Below, one piece after another: positions 34,032 through 46,791 of a DNA stretch of 64,000 nt. Each line of letters begins with the position of its first letter. Position 1 is the first letter of the stretch. Position numbers and translations under genes: made by a program. Source of the DNA: Neocallimastix lanati (nom. inval.) (Eukaryota > Neocallimastigomycota > Neocallimastigomycetes > Neocallimastigales > Neocallimastigaceae); assembly GCA_016946835.1 (NCBI GenBank), contig JACVTC010000165.1:263501-327500 (forward strand), given 5' to 3'. The notes beneath the pieces were generated by a model. The model ran no database searches and was not told the DNA's origin. It saw only the letters and a list, made by a program, of their open reading frames with translations.

Positions 34032-36447
34032 ATTTAATAATAAATTATATTGAACCTTAATTAACTATGAAATTTTTATGAATCATTCAGTTTTATATTA
34101 AAATTACAAATGAGTTTTAAATTCTAATTGAAATTTATTATTCAATTATTCATTCATTCATTTATAAAAGTTTATGTTTCTTACTTTTCTTTATTAAAAA
34201 TAAAAAGAACGGAAAAAGAAAAAAAAAATATATATATATATATATATCTTTTGTTAAAAATAGAATTTGAAAATAATAAACAAACAAAAAAAAATAATAA
34301 TTAAACAAAAAAATAATTATTTCAATTTAACAAGAATTATACAATAAGTGTTCAAGTGGTTTAATATAAAGAAAATTTTATAATATTTAAAGTATTAATA
34401 AATTTTATAATAAAATAAAAATTTAAATATATCGATTTAAATAAATAAATAATAATTATAGAAAGTAATAATAAATAAAAATAAAAAGATAAAGTTAATA
34501 AGTTTATAAGTTTATTTATCAACTTTAATTTTAAAATTTAAATCTATATTAAAAATTAAAATTTTCAAAGTCCTTCAATAATGCTTAACAAAAGATAGAA
34601 TTATTTATTATTAGGATTTATAATTTTATTAACAATTAAATGATTAAAAAAAAAATTTCTAATAAAGCAAAATAAATCGATTAAAATAGAATAAAATTAA
34701 AATGAAAACGGTCGATTTTAAAATATTTATTAAAATTCTATTTTATATAAATAAAATGGCCTATTTGTTTAATTCAATTAAACTTAATGAATTAAATAAT
34801 AAAAAAAAAAAAAATTGAAGTTTAATAAATAAATAGTAAATTAACATCTACAAAATTATTTATAATGAATAAAAATGTTGCTTATTTTTTATACTATTTC
34901 TTATTTTATTATAATTATTTCATTTTTAATTGTTAATTATTTAATGACAAAATTTATTATTATTCATCTATTATTTATCTATTATTTATCTATTATTTAT
35001 CTATTATTTATCTATTATTTATCTATTATTCATTATTAATTATTATTATTATTTATTATTAATTATTATTATTATTTATTATTAATTATATTGTTATTTT
35101 TTATTTAATTATTATTATTTATATTATTTATTTTTAATTATATTATTATTATTAATTATTAATTATTCATTAAATATTACATTTATTTATTTAATATTAC
35201 AGTTATTTATTTATTTTTATTATTATTTATTTATTATTATTCTAATATTCTATTATTTATTGTTAATGTTGTAATAATTACCAACTATATAATTATTTTA
35301 AAACATCAAAATATCAAAATTTCAATTAATAAATAATTACAGTATAAATATTAAAAAAAAAAAAACAGTATATAAGTTTTTATGTCTATTAAAATAACTA
35401 ATTATAAAATCTTGTTTTGTTTTTGTTTCAGTTTTGAATATAATAGTCATGAATATAATATAATTATTTATTATCTATTTTTTCTATTTTTAAAATATTT
35501 TAAAATATTTTAAATATGTACTTCATTTACTTTTTTTTTTGTATTTTTTTAAATATTTTTAATTTGTGTTTGTTTACCATTATGTACATGTCTTCCTAAA
35601 AATTAAAATATTAAACATGATATATAATGCTAATATATTATATAATATATAGAATATATTTACATTATAATATAATATACGATTCCAAAATAAATTAAAT
35701 TAAATGTTATATACTAAAATAAGGATTAAAAGAAATAAAAAAAAATTAAATTTTATTCATAATAAAAATTTTTACATTAAAACTAAAAAATATAAATTAA
35801 AACTTTATTTATTATAATATATAAAAAATTTAAATAAAAATAATTAATAATAAATATAAGATTTTATATTTTAATCTTTTAAATATTCCAAATTTAAATA
35901 TAAAATATTTAATATATAAAATATAAAATATAATATATAATATAGAAATATAGAAATATAGAAGTATAGAAATATAAAAATACAAAATATTAAATATAAA
36001 ATATTAAATATTAAATATGAAATATTAAATATAAAATATAAAAAGATAATTAAATAATGTTTTTTTAAATAATTTTTATACTTAATAATTAAAAAAATTT
36101 ATATAAATAAATGAATAATCAAGTAATTAAATAAATTTAATTAAATCAAATTAAAATTTAACAAATTAAATAAAAAAAAGAAAAAAATTCCTTAAATGGA
36201 AATGAATTATTTAAAATTAATAAAAAAAAAAGATGATTTTGCAAAAAAGGAAAATATCATTTATATTAAATATTAAAAAATGGAATCCAATTTTGTTTCT
36301 TTTTTGTTTTTTTTCTGGTATTTTTTTGTACTTTGAATACAAAAAATATAAAAAAAAAAAAAAAAAAAAAAAGGAAAAAACTAATAATGGTAAAAATTTG
36401 TAAGGTAATATTTATAATAAATAAATAATATATAACATATAATAATA

Positions 36448-36543
36448 ATGATATAACATATTTTTATGTTATATCATTAAGTTGTTTTTGCTAATTTATT
36501 TTATATTTTGATTAGATATAAAATAAATTAACAAAAACAACTT
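36448..36543. repeat. Two adjacent strong foldbacks
   Basis: Hairpin 1 has 13-bp perfect arms (36448-36460 and 36465-36477) with a 4-nt loop. One base later hairpin 2 has 28-bp arms (36479-36506 and 36516-36543) with one C/T mismatch and a 9-nt loop. The second arm begins AAGTTGTTTTTG. Confidence 0.85.
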
Positions 36544-37985
36544 TTATATATGATTTTATGATTTGAATAAACTAATCTAATTAATATTAATATTAGTTTC
36601 ATTCATTAATATAGATTTAAATATATATGCGAATATTCTGTATAAAACTTTCAATTTATGAAATATAACTTTTTGGAAAGATCAAATTAAGAAGTAAAAA
36701 ATAAATATATAAATAAATAAATAAATAAATTTTATTTCGTAGAATTAAGAAAAGAGAAAAAAAATTTTTTTTTCCAATTTTTATTTGTTATTTTTATTTT
36801 TAACCAACCATTTTTGTTTGCTTAAAATTTTCCTTTTTTATACATATTAAACTTACAAACACATTTTTTTTTTAAACTTTTTTATTTTTTTATTAAAAAA
36901 AAAAAAAGATTTATTAAAAGTTATACACTGAACTTTTATAAATTCTATTTATTTATATATACCTGTTTATATATATATTTATATATTTGCATATATATAT
37001 ATTTATTTATAACTCTAAAAGTATCAAGCAATAATGATATATAATAGTTTATATTTAGAGTCTCTATATTTTTATGTTTATATTTATAATCTACATATAT
37101 GTCTATGTACTTTTATATTTATATTTATATTCATAATTGTATTTATATTTATATCCATATTTATAATTGTATTTATATTTATATTCATATTCATAGTTAT
37201 ATTCATATTTATAATTATATTCATAATTATATTCATAATTACAATTATGTTTATTTCCATATTTAGATCACTGTACATCGTTCTTTCCATTTTTTTTTTT
37301 TCATATATTGATTATTTATCCAAAAATAACCAGATCAAAGCATCGATCCTTAAATATTAAAGCATGAAAAAAATTTTATTCCTTTTTTGTTGCCATTAAA
37401 CTTTATTTTATATTTAAATTTTAATATTTTCTATTTATATATCAGTCATTATATATGTATATAAAAAAACAAATTAAAAAAAAAAAAAAAAAATCTCAAA
37501 ATTAAAAAAGTATATCGATTTATATTAATATAATTTACTGTATCATATATTTAATTATTTATATATTTATTATTTATATGTTTAGTTTTTTATTATATAT
37601 TTTGTCATTTATATAATCTATATATTATATTTATATTTATATATTCATATTTATATATAAAATAAAATATACAAAACTTATAATAAAAAAAAAATTTATA
37701 TTTTTTTTAATTAGTAAATAAAATTAACTTTCAAAGTGCATTTAATTTTTAGTTTTAGTTTTATTTTTAAATAAATAATGAAATACTAAATAAATATTGT
37801 ATTTTTAATCTTCTATCAATAATTATTGTTAAAAAAAAAAAAAAAGCAACAATTAATTATTATTAGGTTTAAATATTTCTCAGTATTCTATTAAAGTTTT
37901 AATTAGAAAAGTTGTATTGAAAATAAAAAATTATTCATCTTCGTTATTAATATATTTAATATATTAATTACAATTTAATATCATT

Positions 37986-38172
37986 TATTTATTATTCAAT
38001 TATTTATTATTTATTATTTATTATTTATTATTTATTATTTATTATTTATTATTTATTATTCAATTATTTATTATTTATTATTTATTATTTATTATTTATT
38101 ATTTATTATTCAATTATTTATTATTCAATTATTTATTATTTATTATTTATTATTTATTATTTATTATTTATA
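37986..38172. repeat. TTATTTA heptamer array
   Basis: About 185 bp of tandem TTATTTA, broken three or four times by TTCAATTATTTA variants. It is the same unit as the large arrays beyond 52 kb. Confidence 0.9.
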
Positions 38173-38567
38173 GTTATTAGTTTTAACTAATAAAAGGAGC
38201 ATTCATTAATAACTAATAAGTTATTAGTTATTAATTATTAGTTAATTAGTTATTAGTTATTATCATTGTTTAATATTATATATATATATTTAATATTAAT
38301 AAACTTCAAAACATAAACAGAAAAAAAATTATAACATATAGTTTACTTGTTTCAAAATAAAAAATAATAAAAAAAAAAAAAAAAAAAACTAAAATTATTA
38401 TTATTTTTATATCATTTTTTTATGAAACCAAAAATTTCTTAAGTTATTCAAGTAATTATGTTTTATGGGATATAGCATCGTTCTGTTGTTTTTATTTTTT
38501 TTTTTATCATAATATTATTATTTGTGTCAAACAATTTTTTTCTACTATTTATTAAATTTATAATTAA

Positions 38568-38602
<35 letters not shown>

Positions 38603-38724
38603 TTAATTTTATGAGTATAAATTTCATATCTATAAATTTAATATATATATTTTAAATTTATATATTTTATATATCTTTATTCCTTTTTTTTTTTTTTATC
38701 CTTCTATCTTAATAAAATTCTAAA

Positions 38725-38768
<44 letters not shown>

Positions 38769-40317
38769 AAAATAAAAATAAAAATAAAAATTAAAAAAAA
38801 AAATTAATTTATATTTTGTTTTTATCAATCATTTAATATAAAAATATCTTATAAAGAATATAAGAAAATAAAATAAAAAAATAAAAATAAAAATATGAAA
38901 TAATTAATTTGTCCCAGTTTATATCATTATCTTTTATATATATATATATGTAACATTTATATAATATATATTATATTAATTGAATTAATATTAAATGTAT
39001 TCAACTATTCATGTTAATTAAAACGTGAATACTAATTATCAAAAAAGCTTTTTTTTTTTTTTTTTTGTAATGAAGTTATATTAATTTATTCACTCTATTT
39101 TATTTTATATTATTATTATTACTATTATTTGTTCTTCATTGAATTTTTTTTTTCTTTGGTGCAAATACATTAAATAGATATATAATATATATATATAAAT
39201 TCTCAAACAACTTTTATTCCTAGGTTTATACGACATTTAAAAAAATATTTTTTTTTATTTCTTATAATACAATTTTTGAAGTAGACTTTTAATAAATTGA
39301 AACTGATATTGAAATGAAAAACTTAACTTTTTTTTATGTATTGTTATTATTTTTGAGCTTCTTTTTTCTTACTTACTTTCAGCTTTTCTTCTCTCTCTAT
39401 TAAAGAAGTTAATCCAATTCCAATTGTTCTAATTCCAATTATTAATTTTAAGTCATTCATTAAAATCTGAATGGATTACAAAATATTAGATTCAAAATCC
39501 CTTTAAGAGAAAAAAAATTTTTTAATCTCTTTGTTTTCCCCCCTTCCCAGTATTGAAAAAAAAAATATTTAAGGCTAATGATTAAATAAATAAATTTCTG
39601 AAATGAATGAATTTTGATTCATCATACCATAATTATTTTATTATTATTATTATTATAAACCTTTGTTTTAGTTTACTTTATCAAATTAAATCAATACACC
39701 CATCTTTTTTTTTTTTTTTTTTTTTTTTTTGGAAAATATAAAATATATACCAGTACATTTTTAATAAAGTTTACTAAACTTTTTGATATTTCTTTTTTTG
39801 ATTTTTTTTTTTAGACTAAAAATAAAATAAAATACCAATACACTTTAATAACGTTCACTTTGATATATCGTTTTGTTTTATTAATTTTTTTTAATAAAGA
39901 GTACGAGATTTTTTCTTTAATCCAAGAATACTTATGTGTAATAGGAATATGATTTAAAATTACATCATAAAAGATATTATTATACATTATATTACCTATT
40001 ATACATGATAAAATTAATGATTTTTATTTATTTTACAAACCCTTTCGCCTTCACAAACTCAAAAGAAACCATCAATAGGAAAAAAAAAATTAATATGAAA
40101 ATCTCAAGAAAACGTAGTCAATTCTTTAAGTAGATTCTCTTATAATAAAACATTTACATAAAAAAAAAATAAAATAAAATATTTTTTGATTTTATTGTTG
40201 ATTTCTTTTTCTCTTTCTTTTTTTTTATAAAAAAAAAAAAATATATATATATATATAAGATGAATCAATATACTATTCACTACTTTATTAGTAATGATAT
40301 TATTTTTTTTTATCACT

Positions 40318-40500
40318 ATCACTAATATTAATAATTCCTATTTTCACTATCTATACTATAATTATGATTAACAATATTATTTCTATTGATATTGTTATTA
40401 ATATTATAATCTTTGTTACTATTATTGGAATTATTACTTGATTCTATATTATTCAAATCTGTAATAACAGTGTTAACATAACTCTATGATATAGGACAAT
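40318..40500 (-). mobile_element. Fragment of the LINE C-terminal region (second copy)
   Basis: Minus-strand reading gives VITDLNNIESSNNSNNSN and IDSENRN, matching the low-complexity segment of the LINE relic at about 44650-44830 (VITDMNNIELSSDSDSSNE). Only this segment survives; sequence on both sides differs. Confidence 0.6.
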
Positions 40501-40916
40501 ATATATATATATATTTTGGACGAAGAAGAGAATACACTTCCAGTGCTTTATCAAATAAACAATTATATTTTTTGTATTAACATTTAAAAAAAAATACATT
40601 ATAATTTAAAGATAAAAAATAAAATGTATGTAATAAATGAAGTAAAATAAAAAAAAATAAAAATTATAAAAAAAAATAATAATAATAATAAAATAAAATA
40701 AAATAAAATAAAATTAATAAAAAATATAAATAAAAATATAAATGACAAATTTTTAATTAATCATAGAAAATTTGATGTCAAAAAGAAGAATAAAATTAAG
40801 TTCTAACAGTTTAAAAAAAAAAAAAAAAATTGGCGTGATGTATACTATGTGTAGTAATAAACATAACCATCATTTTAAATTAATAAATAATTAAACAAAG
40901 AAGTATCACCTTTAAA

Positions 40917-41450
40917 AATAGATAGTGGGGGTGTCCACTAAAACTCTCCTCTGAAAATACAGAAAGAGATTTTCATTTAAGAGAATTACTCTCCACAAAT
41001 TCCGTGAGGGAAACTAGATTTGTTAGTTTTTGTATTTGAAATATATATTAATAGGACTACTAATAGTATTGTTTCCTAAACCATATTGGTACGACGTCGG
41101 CACTCTTAGAACTAAAGGTTTTCTTAACAAAATTGATCAAAAAGGATAAATAAACTCAAGAGAAGGCTACTAATGATAGGATATTGTTTTTGCAAGATAA
41201 CGGCGCAAAGCCCCACAATAATATATGGGAATGGTAGTAGACCCCCTATGAACTGTTTAAGAGTTGTTCACCTAAATACCTAATATCTACAGTTCCCCAG
41301 AATCGAATTGTAGCTCATCAATAAGAGCTAAAATTCCCACTAAGAAGGAATATGAAAATCAATTTATTGATAAAATTTTCATATTCCAAAATATTAGAGT
41401 ATTTAAACATACTAATAGTACATGCAATACTGCATTTAATATGACAATTA
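40917..41450 (+). other. GC-richer relic, possibly a decayed mobile-element ORF
   Basis: Base composition is clearly less AT-rich than the surroundings. On the plus strand one frame from about 41090 reads TSALLELKVFLTKLIKKDK, then ATNDRILFLQDNGAKPH, then TPYELFKSCSPKYLISTVPQ, interrupted by TAA and a TAG pair in glutamine-like contexts. I do not recognise the family. A mobile-element ORF is a guess from the position beside LINE remnants. Confidence 0.4.
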
Positions 41451-43211
41451 CTACATCCTTTTAGTACAAACTATATAATAACTATATATACTATATAATA
41501 ATACAACTATATTTACTTTAATTTAATATTATGCTACTTTAATTAAACTACATTCTTTAAAACTACAATTAGTTAAACTACAATTAAATACAGACGAAAC
41601 AATACAATATATATGTTTATACTTTTAATTGAAAAACTTCTTATTAAACTAATTAATATTACAACACTTATAAATATAGCAACTACTACTTTTTTAAAAT
41701 TATATATATAGCCACATCTATTATAATAAAAATATAATATGTATAACATACTACTTCTAATATAACTAAATGCATTTGCTATCACTATATAAACATAAGA
41801 TATCTATATATATTAATTACAATAACAATTACTTCGTTTTTAAAACTACTAAAACTAATTAAACTAGCATTAAGGTATAAAATTTATAAAGATTAAGTAG
41901 TATTATAACATCACATACTATAACAACTATATTTAAAACATACTATCACATTTAACTACAAGTTACTACTCTTATTTGTTTTAATGACTACTAATATGAT
42001 AAACACTTCTAATATAACATTAGATAAACATATACAATTAATACTTTGCAAATACAACAAGTACTTTCTTTCTTAAACTAAGTAAATGCAGCCTCTTTTT
42101 TAAAAACAAGCATTACATCATCTATTCAAACAATATTAAGATAAGATATATAACTTAATATATATATTATTATCTTTAGCTAAATACAACTAGTATTACT
42201 TAAAAAATGACAACAATTAGATCTTTAAAAGCAACAATAACTACATTTCCTAAAAAAAAATCACTACTTTTATAAAACTAATAAAACTACTATTATTTAA
42301 ACAAATCATATACTTATTAAATGTTACTTTCTTAAACCATGGAATTGCAACAACTTATTAAAAACAAGTATTTACATTTAAAATTCTATAAGCATGTATT
42401 TACATCTATATTGTATTATAAACATATATTATATTTAAATACTACTATTACTTTATTTAATAACTACTATTATTTAATTGTAACTTAGTTTGTTTAATTG
42501 AATTAATACTGCTTATTCTATTTATACTATTATTTATATATACTTATATTTACTTAAGCTACTATTATTATTAATTAAAACTGTTATTATTTTCACACTA
42601 AAGATTAGATTTCACTTCAAAGATTAGGTTTCATGACAAAGAAGTTTACTTTCTCGAACTATTATACAGTTACATGATTATATGATATTCTACTTATATT
42701 TAATAACATGTATTAATCCTTTTAATAACTAACTTTTACTTTGATAATCAAGTATTACATCTATTTATGATAACATACTAGGATTATATTAAACACCTTT
42801 TAATATGCATTTAATAATTTAAAACCACTATTTCTAACAAATATAGCTATTGATATTAATCTAACATTAATATAATAATTGAATTGTAGTAGGTACTGAT
42901 TTTATTTGTTGAAACTACTTCATTTAATAAGCAAGTGTTACTTTTCTTACATAACCACACTAAAAAAAAAAAAAAAATAAAAGGTTTGCTTTGAATATCA
43001 TTATATTACTTGATAATTATAGTTAGATATACTCTTATATTAAAACAGATAGTAATATTATTCATATTATTAAGTATTTACTTAACATTTATTTCAAGTA
43101 TTTACTTTTTCTTAAACAACGACTACTTAAAACATTAACTAATTAACAATTAAATTAAATATAGCACAGAAGTAAAATGATTAACTACTCTATTATACTA
43201 AATTATACAAA
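41451..43211. other. Strand-skewed ACTA-rich block
   Basis: About 1.75 kb rich in short ACTA, AACTACT and ACTATT motifs on the plus strand, with C well above G there, unlike the rest of the intergenic DNA. There is no long open frame and no clear period by eye. It may be a heavily diverged repeat or an old transcribed relic. Confidence 0.45.
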
Positions 43212-43560
43212 ATGGATAATAGTAACACCAACAACAATTTTTAAATAACTAAAAAGAAACAATCGATAGATTAACGGATGAGTTATCTAAGCAAACACTA
43301 GTTTTTATCTTCAGAATTTAAAAACCATTAATGATAACTTAAAAAAATATTAAACATATCATTTAGTTGAACAATAACTACTAAAACTAAATCTATTTGA
43401 TGAAAACTATTATTATATTTTATTATATAAAACTAATGATCCATCATTCGAAAAAGAAAAAAAACTAGATTTAATTAAAAAAAAATAACTTTGTTAATTT
43501 GGAACATGTATAGAAGAAGTAATATTTAAAAGTAAACAGGAATCTTATTTAAGGTATATA
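43212..43560 (+). pseudogene. Decayed unrecognised gene
   Basis: ATG at 43212 gives MDNSNTNNNF. After a frameshift comes TIDRLTDELSKQTL, then FYLQNLKTINDNLKKY, YHLVEQ, LLKLNLFDENYYYILLYKTN and FGTCIEEVIFKSKQES. At least four TAA codons lie in glutamine-like positions. Composition is polar and Asn/Lys-rich. No domain is recognised. Confidence 0.45.
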
Positions 43561-43663
43561 TAGGATAATATGTACTATTATATTATTATAGTAAATACAT
43601 AATTTTTCTAATTCTCATCACATAAGAATAAGAAAAGAGGTCTTATTTTTATCACTGAATATT

Positions 43664-43718
<55 letters not shown>

Positions 43719-43774
43719 TGTATAAAAATTTTTTTTTTTAAAAAAAAAAATTTGAATATATTCAATGGATAGAT

Positions 43775-43885
43775 GGTTGGATGAACGACCTGTTCACCTT
43801 TCTCTTCAGTCTTAGGCAGATCATTGAACAATTTGTCAAAAACTCCATTACTTTTCTGATAGCGATTGTAGTTGTTTTTTTTTTT
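43775..43885. other. GC-rich island open on both strands
   Basis: On the minus strand it reads NYNRYQKSNGVFDKLFNDLP then KTEEKGEQVVHPTIYPLNIF without a stop. On the plus strand it reads NDLFTFLFSLRQIIEQFVKN then SITFLIAIVVV. The minus reading has the more ordinary amino-acid composition. It is flanked by A(47) and T(18) runs, so it may be an isolated exon or relic. Confidence 0.35.
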
Positions 43886-43938
43886 TTTTTTTAGTTTGTT
43901 TGTTTGTTTATAGCCATAATTATTGCGAACTTTAATCT

Positions 43939-43977
<39 letters not shown>

Positions 43978-44163
43978 TTAATTACATGAATATTTTTAAT
44001 TTAAAAAAAAAAAAAAAAAAAAAATAGAATTAATAAAATAAATAAATATTATTAGTCCAATTTAAAATACAATAATATTTATGATAGTAACGCAGAATAA
44101 ACAAAAAAAAAAAAAGTAATATTTAAAAAATAAAGTGTATCAATAAATTCAAAAAAAAAAAAA

Positions 44164-46136
44164 AAAAAAAGTTCCTAGGTAAGGTAATGAACCTCCTATC
44201 CTTATGGATTAGGGTTGGAATGGAAGATCTGAAAGAAAATTATGGTCTTCCCCTCCTCCCCCCCCCCCCCGCTTCAGAAGTATTGGCCTTGCTTAGCCTG
44301 TCTTAACTGAATTTTCAACGTTGACGCCCCTGGTTAGTTTGCACTTATACTATCAGGATTAGTAACGCTTGTATGAGTACTAGCCCGAGGCATAATTTCT
44401 GTAAAGAGAGCCGCAGATCGCACCAAGAATGGCGTTTTTGAATAATCACCAGAAATGATTTGGTTCTTCAACAAAAATATTCCATTCCTTTTTATAATTT
44501 AAATCTATTACGTCTGCATCCCTTCCACCAAGAAGAAAGTTATATAATCGGTACATGTCACATATATATTTTACACACTCATTATTCAGAAAATTACTTA
44601 AATTACCACGATTTTCATCAATTGAACTATTCACTAAATTAGAAGTAACGATAATATAATTTTCACTATCAATAATACTATTATTTCTATTTTCACTATC
44701 ACTATTTCTACTATTATTTCTATTGTTAATATTATTAATATTATATACTTCGTTACTACTATCAGAATCAGAACTTAGTTCTATATTATTCATATCTGTG
44801 ATAACATTACTATTAGATATTGGACAATATTTAGAAATAATATAAAATATTTCATAAAGAATTTCAATATCCTTAAAATATTTCATTTCGAAATTCACGG
44901 AAAAAGATAGCATTTAGAAAACCAATGTTCCAATCGAGGATTACTATTTTTTTTTTTTTTCTATAACAACAAGGACATCTTTCAGGACAGTCTTCTTCAA
45001 TCATTTTGGCGGCTTTGGCAATACGAGCATCAAATTTATACCCACATCTGGCACGAAGTACCCATCGGAAGTCAATGCTAAATTCAGGATATTTATAATT
45101 TAGCTTAAGATACTCTCTCTAGCTTTCTCAAAATTATTATTTTTATAATCCTTAGCTTTGATTGATTTTCCTGCCATATCTCTATCCCAGTAAAAGCTTA
45201 AAATAGCTTTTTTTTTTTTTTTTTTTTTTTTTGATGGAAATTTACTTAATTTGTAAGCTAAAATTTTTACTTTCTTTATCCCATGCATGACGTCTACAAC
45301 GAGATATATCTCTAAGTAAATCAGAGATAATACATTTCGAGTTTTTTTCCATTTTTTAAAACATCTTACCTGAGCAATTCGCACATTTCGCCCGAAAGAG
45401 GAGGAACGTTAAGTTCTTTAGAAACACAATAAAGGGAAGTAAAGCTATTCCCTTTAGAAAATCCTTCAATCCAGTATAATCCTGAATTTAACTAGTGTCT
45501 GTTTACTTCTCGTTCTATCTTTATTAGATCCAAGTAGAGGTGCATAATATGAAACTTGTCCAATTACTATAGCTGAAAAATAACATTTCTTTTATAAGGG
45601 ATAGGAATATGAGGATTCTTAAGAAATCCTTTTATGGAATAAAGTGCATTTCTAACATTTTTATTCATTCGCTGTATGATCGATTTCAATTCTAAATCAT
45701 TTGAAAATGGTACACCTAAGTAGGTATAGCAATTCGTTTTAGGTACCTCTTTTTGACTTGAAAGATAAAAGGTAGGATTACTATTATATAAGAAATCTAG
45801 AAACTTCCCCTCGTACTACTAGACTGGCACATTTATTGATACCAAATTGCATTTCATTATTTCTAGCCTATTTACTGGCAAACTTTAACAATTTCTTAAG
45901 TTGGGATCTTGTTGGAACACATAACACAATGTCATCTGCAAAAAGACCACCATACAACAACGTTTATCACCAATAGAGATGCCATATTTATTACAATTAT
46001 TAAAAATATCATTAATGAATAAGTTAAACAAAATTGGTGAGAGGGGACAACCTTGAAGAACTCCTTTCTTAATATTAAATGATTCCAATAATTGTCCATC
46101 AACTCTTACACAAGCCTTGGAAGATAAGTATAAATT
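44164..46136 (-). mobile_element. 5'-truncated LINE (non-LTR) retrotransposon relic
   Basis: Minus strand, from about 46136: the RT segment DGQLLESFNIKKGVLQGCPL, then SPILFNLFIND; after a one-base shift the catalytic FADDIVL (about 45935) and KLLKFASK-stop-ARNN, with a TAG in Trp context. Then YLGVPFSNDLELKSIIQRMN near 45700 and further thumb-region sequence. The C-terminal region has FRWVLRARCGYKFDARIAKA and CPERCPCC near 45000, then HWFSKCYLF and an open stretch 44446-44913 ending DVIDLNYKKEWNIFVEEPNH. A GC-rich 3' flank with a C(12) run reaches about 44164. The 5' part, including any endonuclease, is missing. Several stops and shifts make it inactive. Confidence 0.85.
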
Positions 46137-46572
46137 TTTTTACCTCTAATAAAAAATATAAAAAAATAAGAAAAAAAATAAAAATTAAATTTTTATAAGT
46201 TTTTTTTTTTTTTTTTTTTTTTTTTTTATTAATTAATTATTAGTGTATAAATAAATAATAAGAATTAGACACAAATTAATTATTTATTATTTATTATTTA
46301 TTTATTATTTATTTATTAAAATTAGAATTAGAATTAGAATATTAGAATTTGTTAATAGAATGTTAAAAAAAAAAAAAAATAAAATAAAATAAAAATAAAA
46401 ACAAAATTTTAATCTTTTTTTTTTTTTTTTTTTTTTTTGTTATTGTATATTTTTTTTTTTTTTATTTTTAATTATATATATATATATATATATTTTACAT
46501 ATTTTTTTTTTTTTTAATTTAGTAAAATATATTAGATATTATTAAATATTAATTATTATTTGAGGATAACGA

Positions 46573-46606
<34 letters not shown>

Positions 46607-46791
46607 ATTTAAAAATTAAAAATAAAAATAAAAAAATAAAATAAAGTGTTTATAGAGAAAAAAAAATTTTTTTTTTTTTTCTTTCTCTTTATTTTATTTT
46701 ATTATATTATACTATATTATTATATTATATAATATTTTTATTTTATTTTATTTTATATTTTAATTTTTTTTTTATATATATATTTATTGAT
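46137..46791. other. AT-rich gap
   Basis: A/T homopolymers, a short TTATTTA run near 46275-46320 and the 3' flank of the RhoGEF-TLDc gene. Nothing else is seen. Confidence 0.5.

Larger units (their letters stand above)
33700..40317. other. Long gene-poor AT-rich region
   Basis: About 6.6 kb with no supported gene. It contains A(45) near 33985, A(40) near 38727, T runs, (ATTT/ATCT)n near 34974-35030, ATATTT variants near 37110-37260 and the foldback and heptamer features listed separately. Six-frame reading gives only Ile/Tyr/Leu-type low-complexity peptides. Confidence 0.5.

Noticed and set aside
37034-37360. Ile/Phe-rich frame of 108 codons and its antisense Met/Asn frame
   Set aside because: Both come from ATATTT/ATAATT simple sequence, without domain or composition contrast.
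40140-40322. 60-codon minus frame
   Set aside because: Lys/Ile/Phe low complexity from A/T runs, overlapping the end of a LINE fragment; not a gene.
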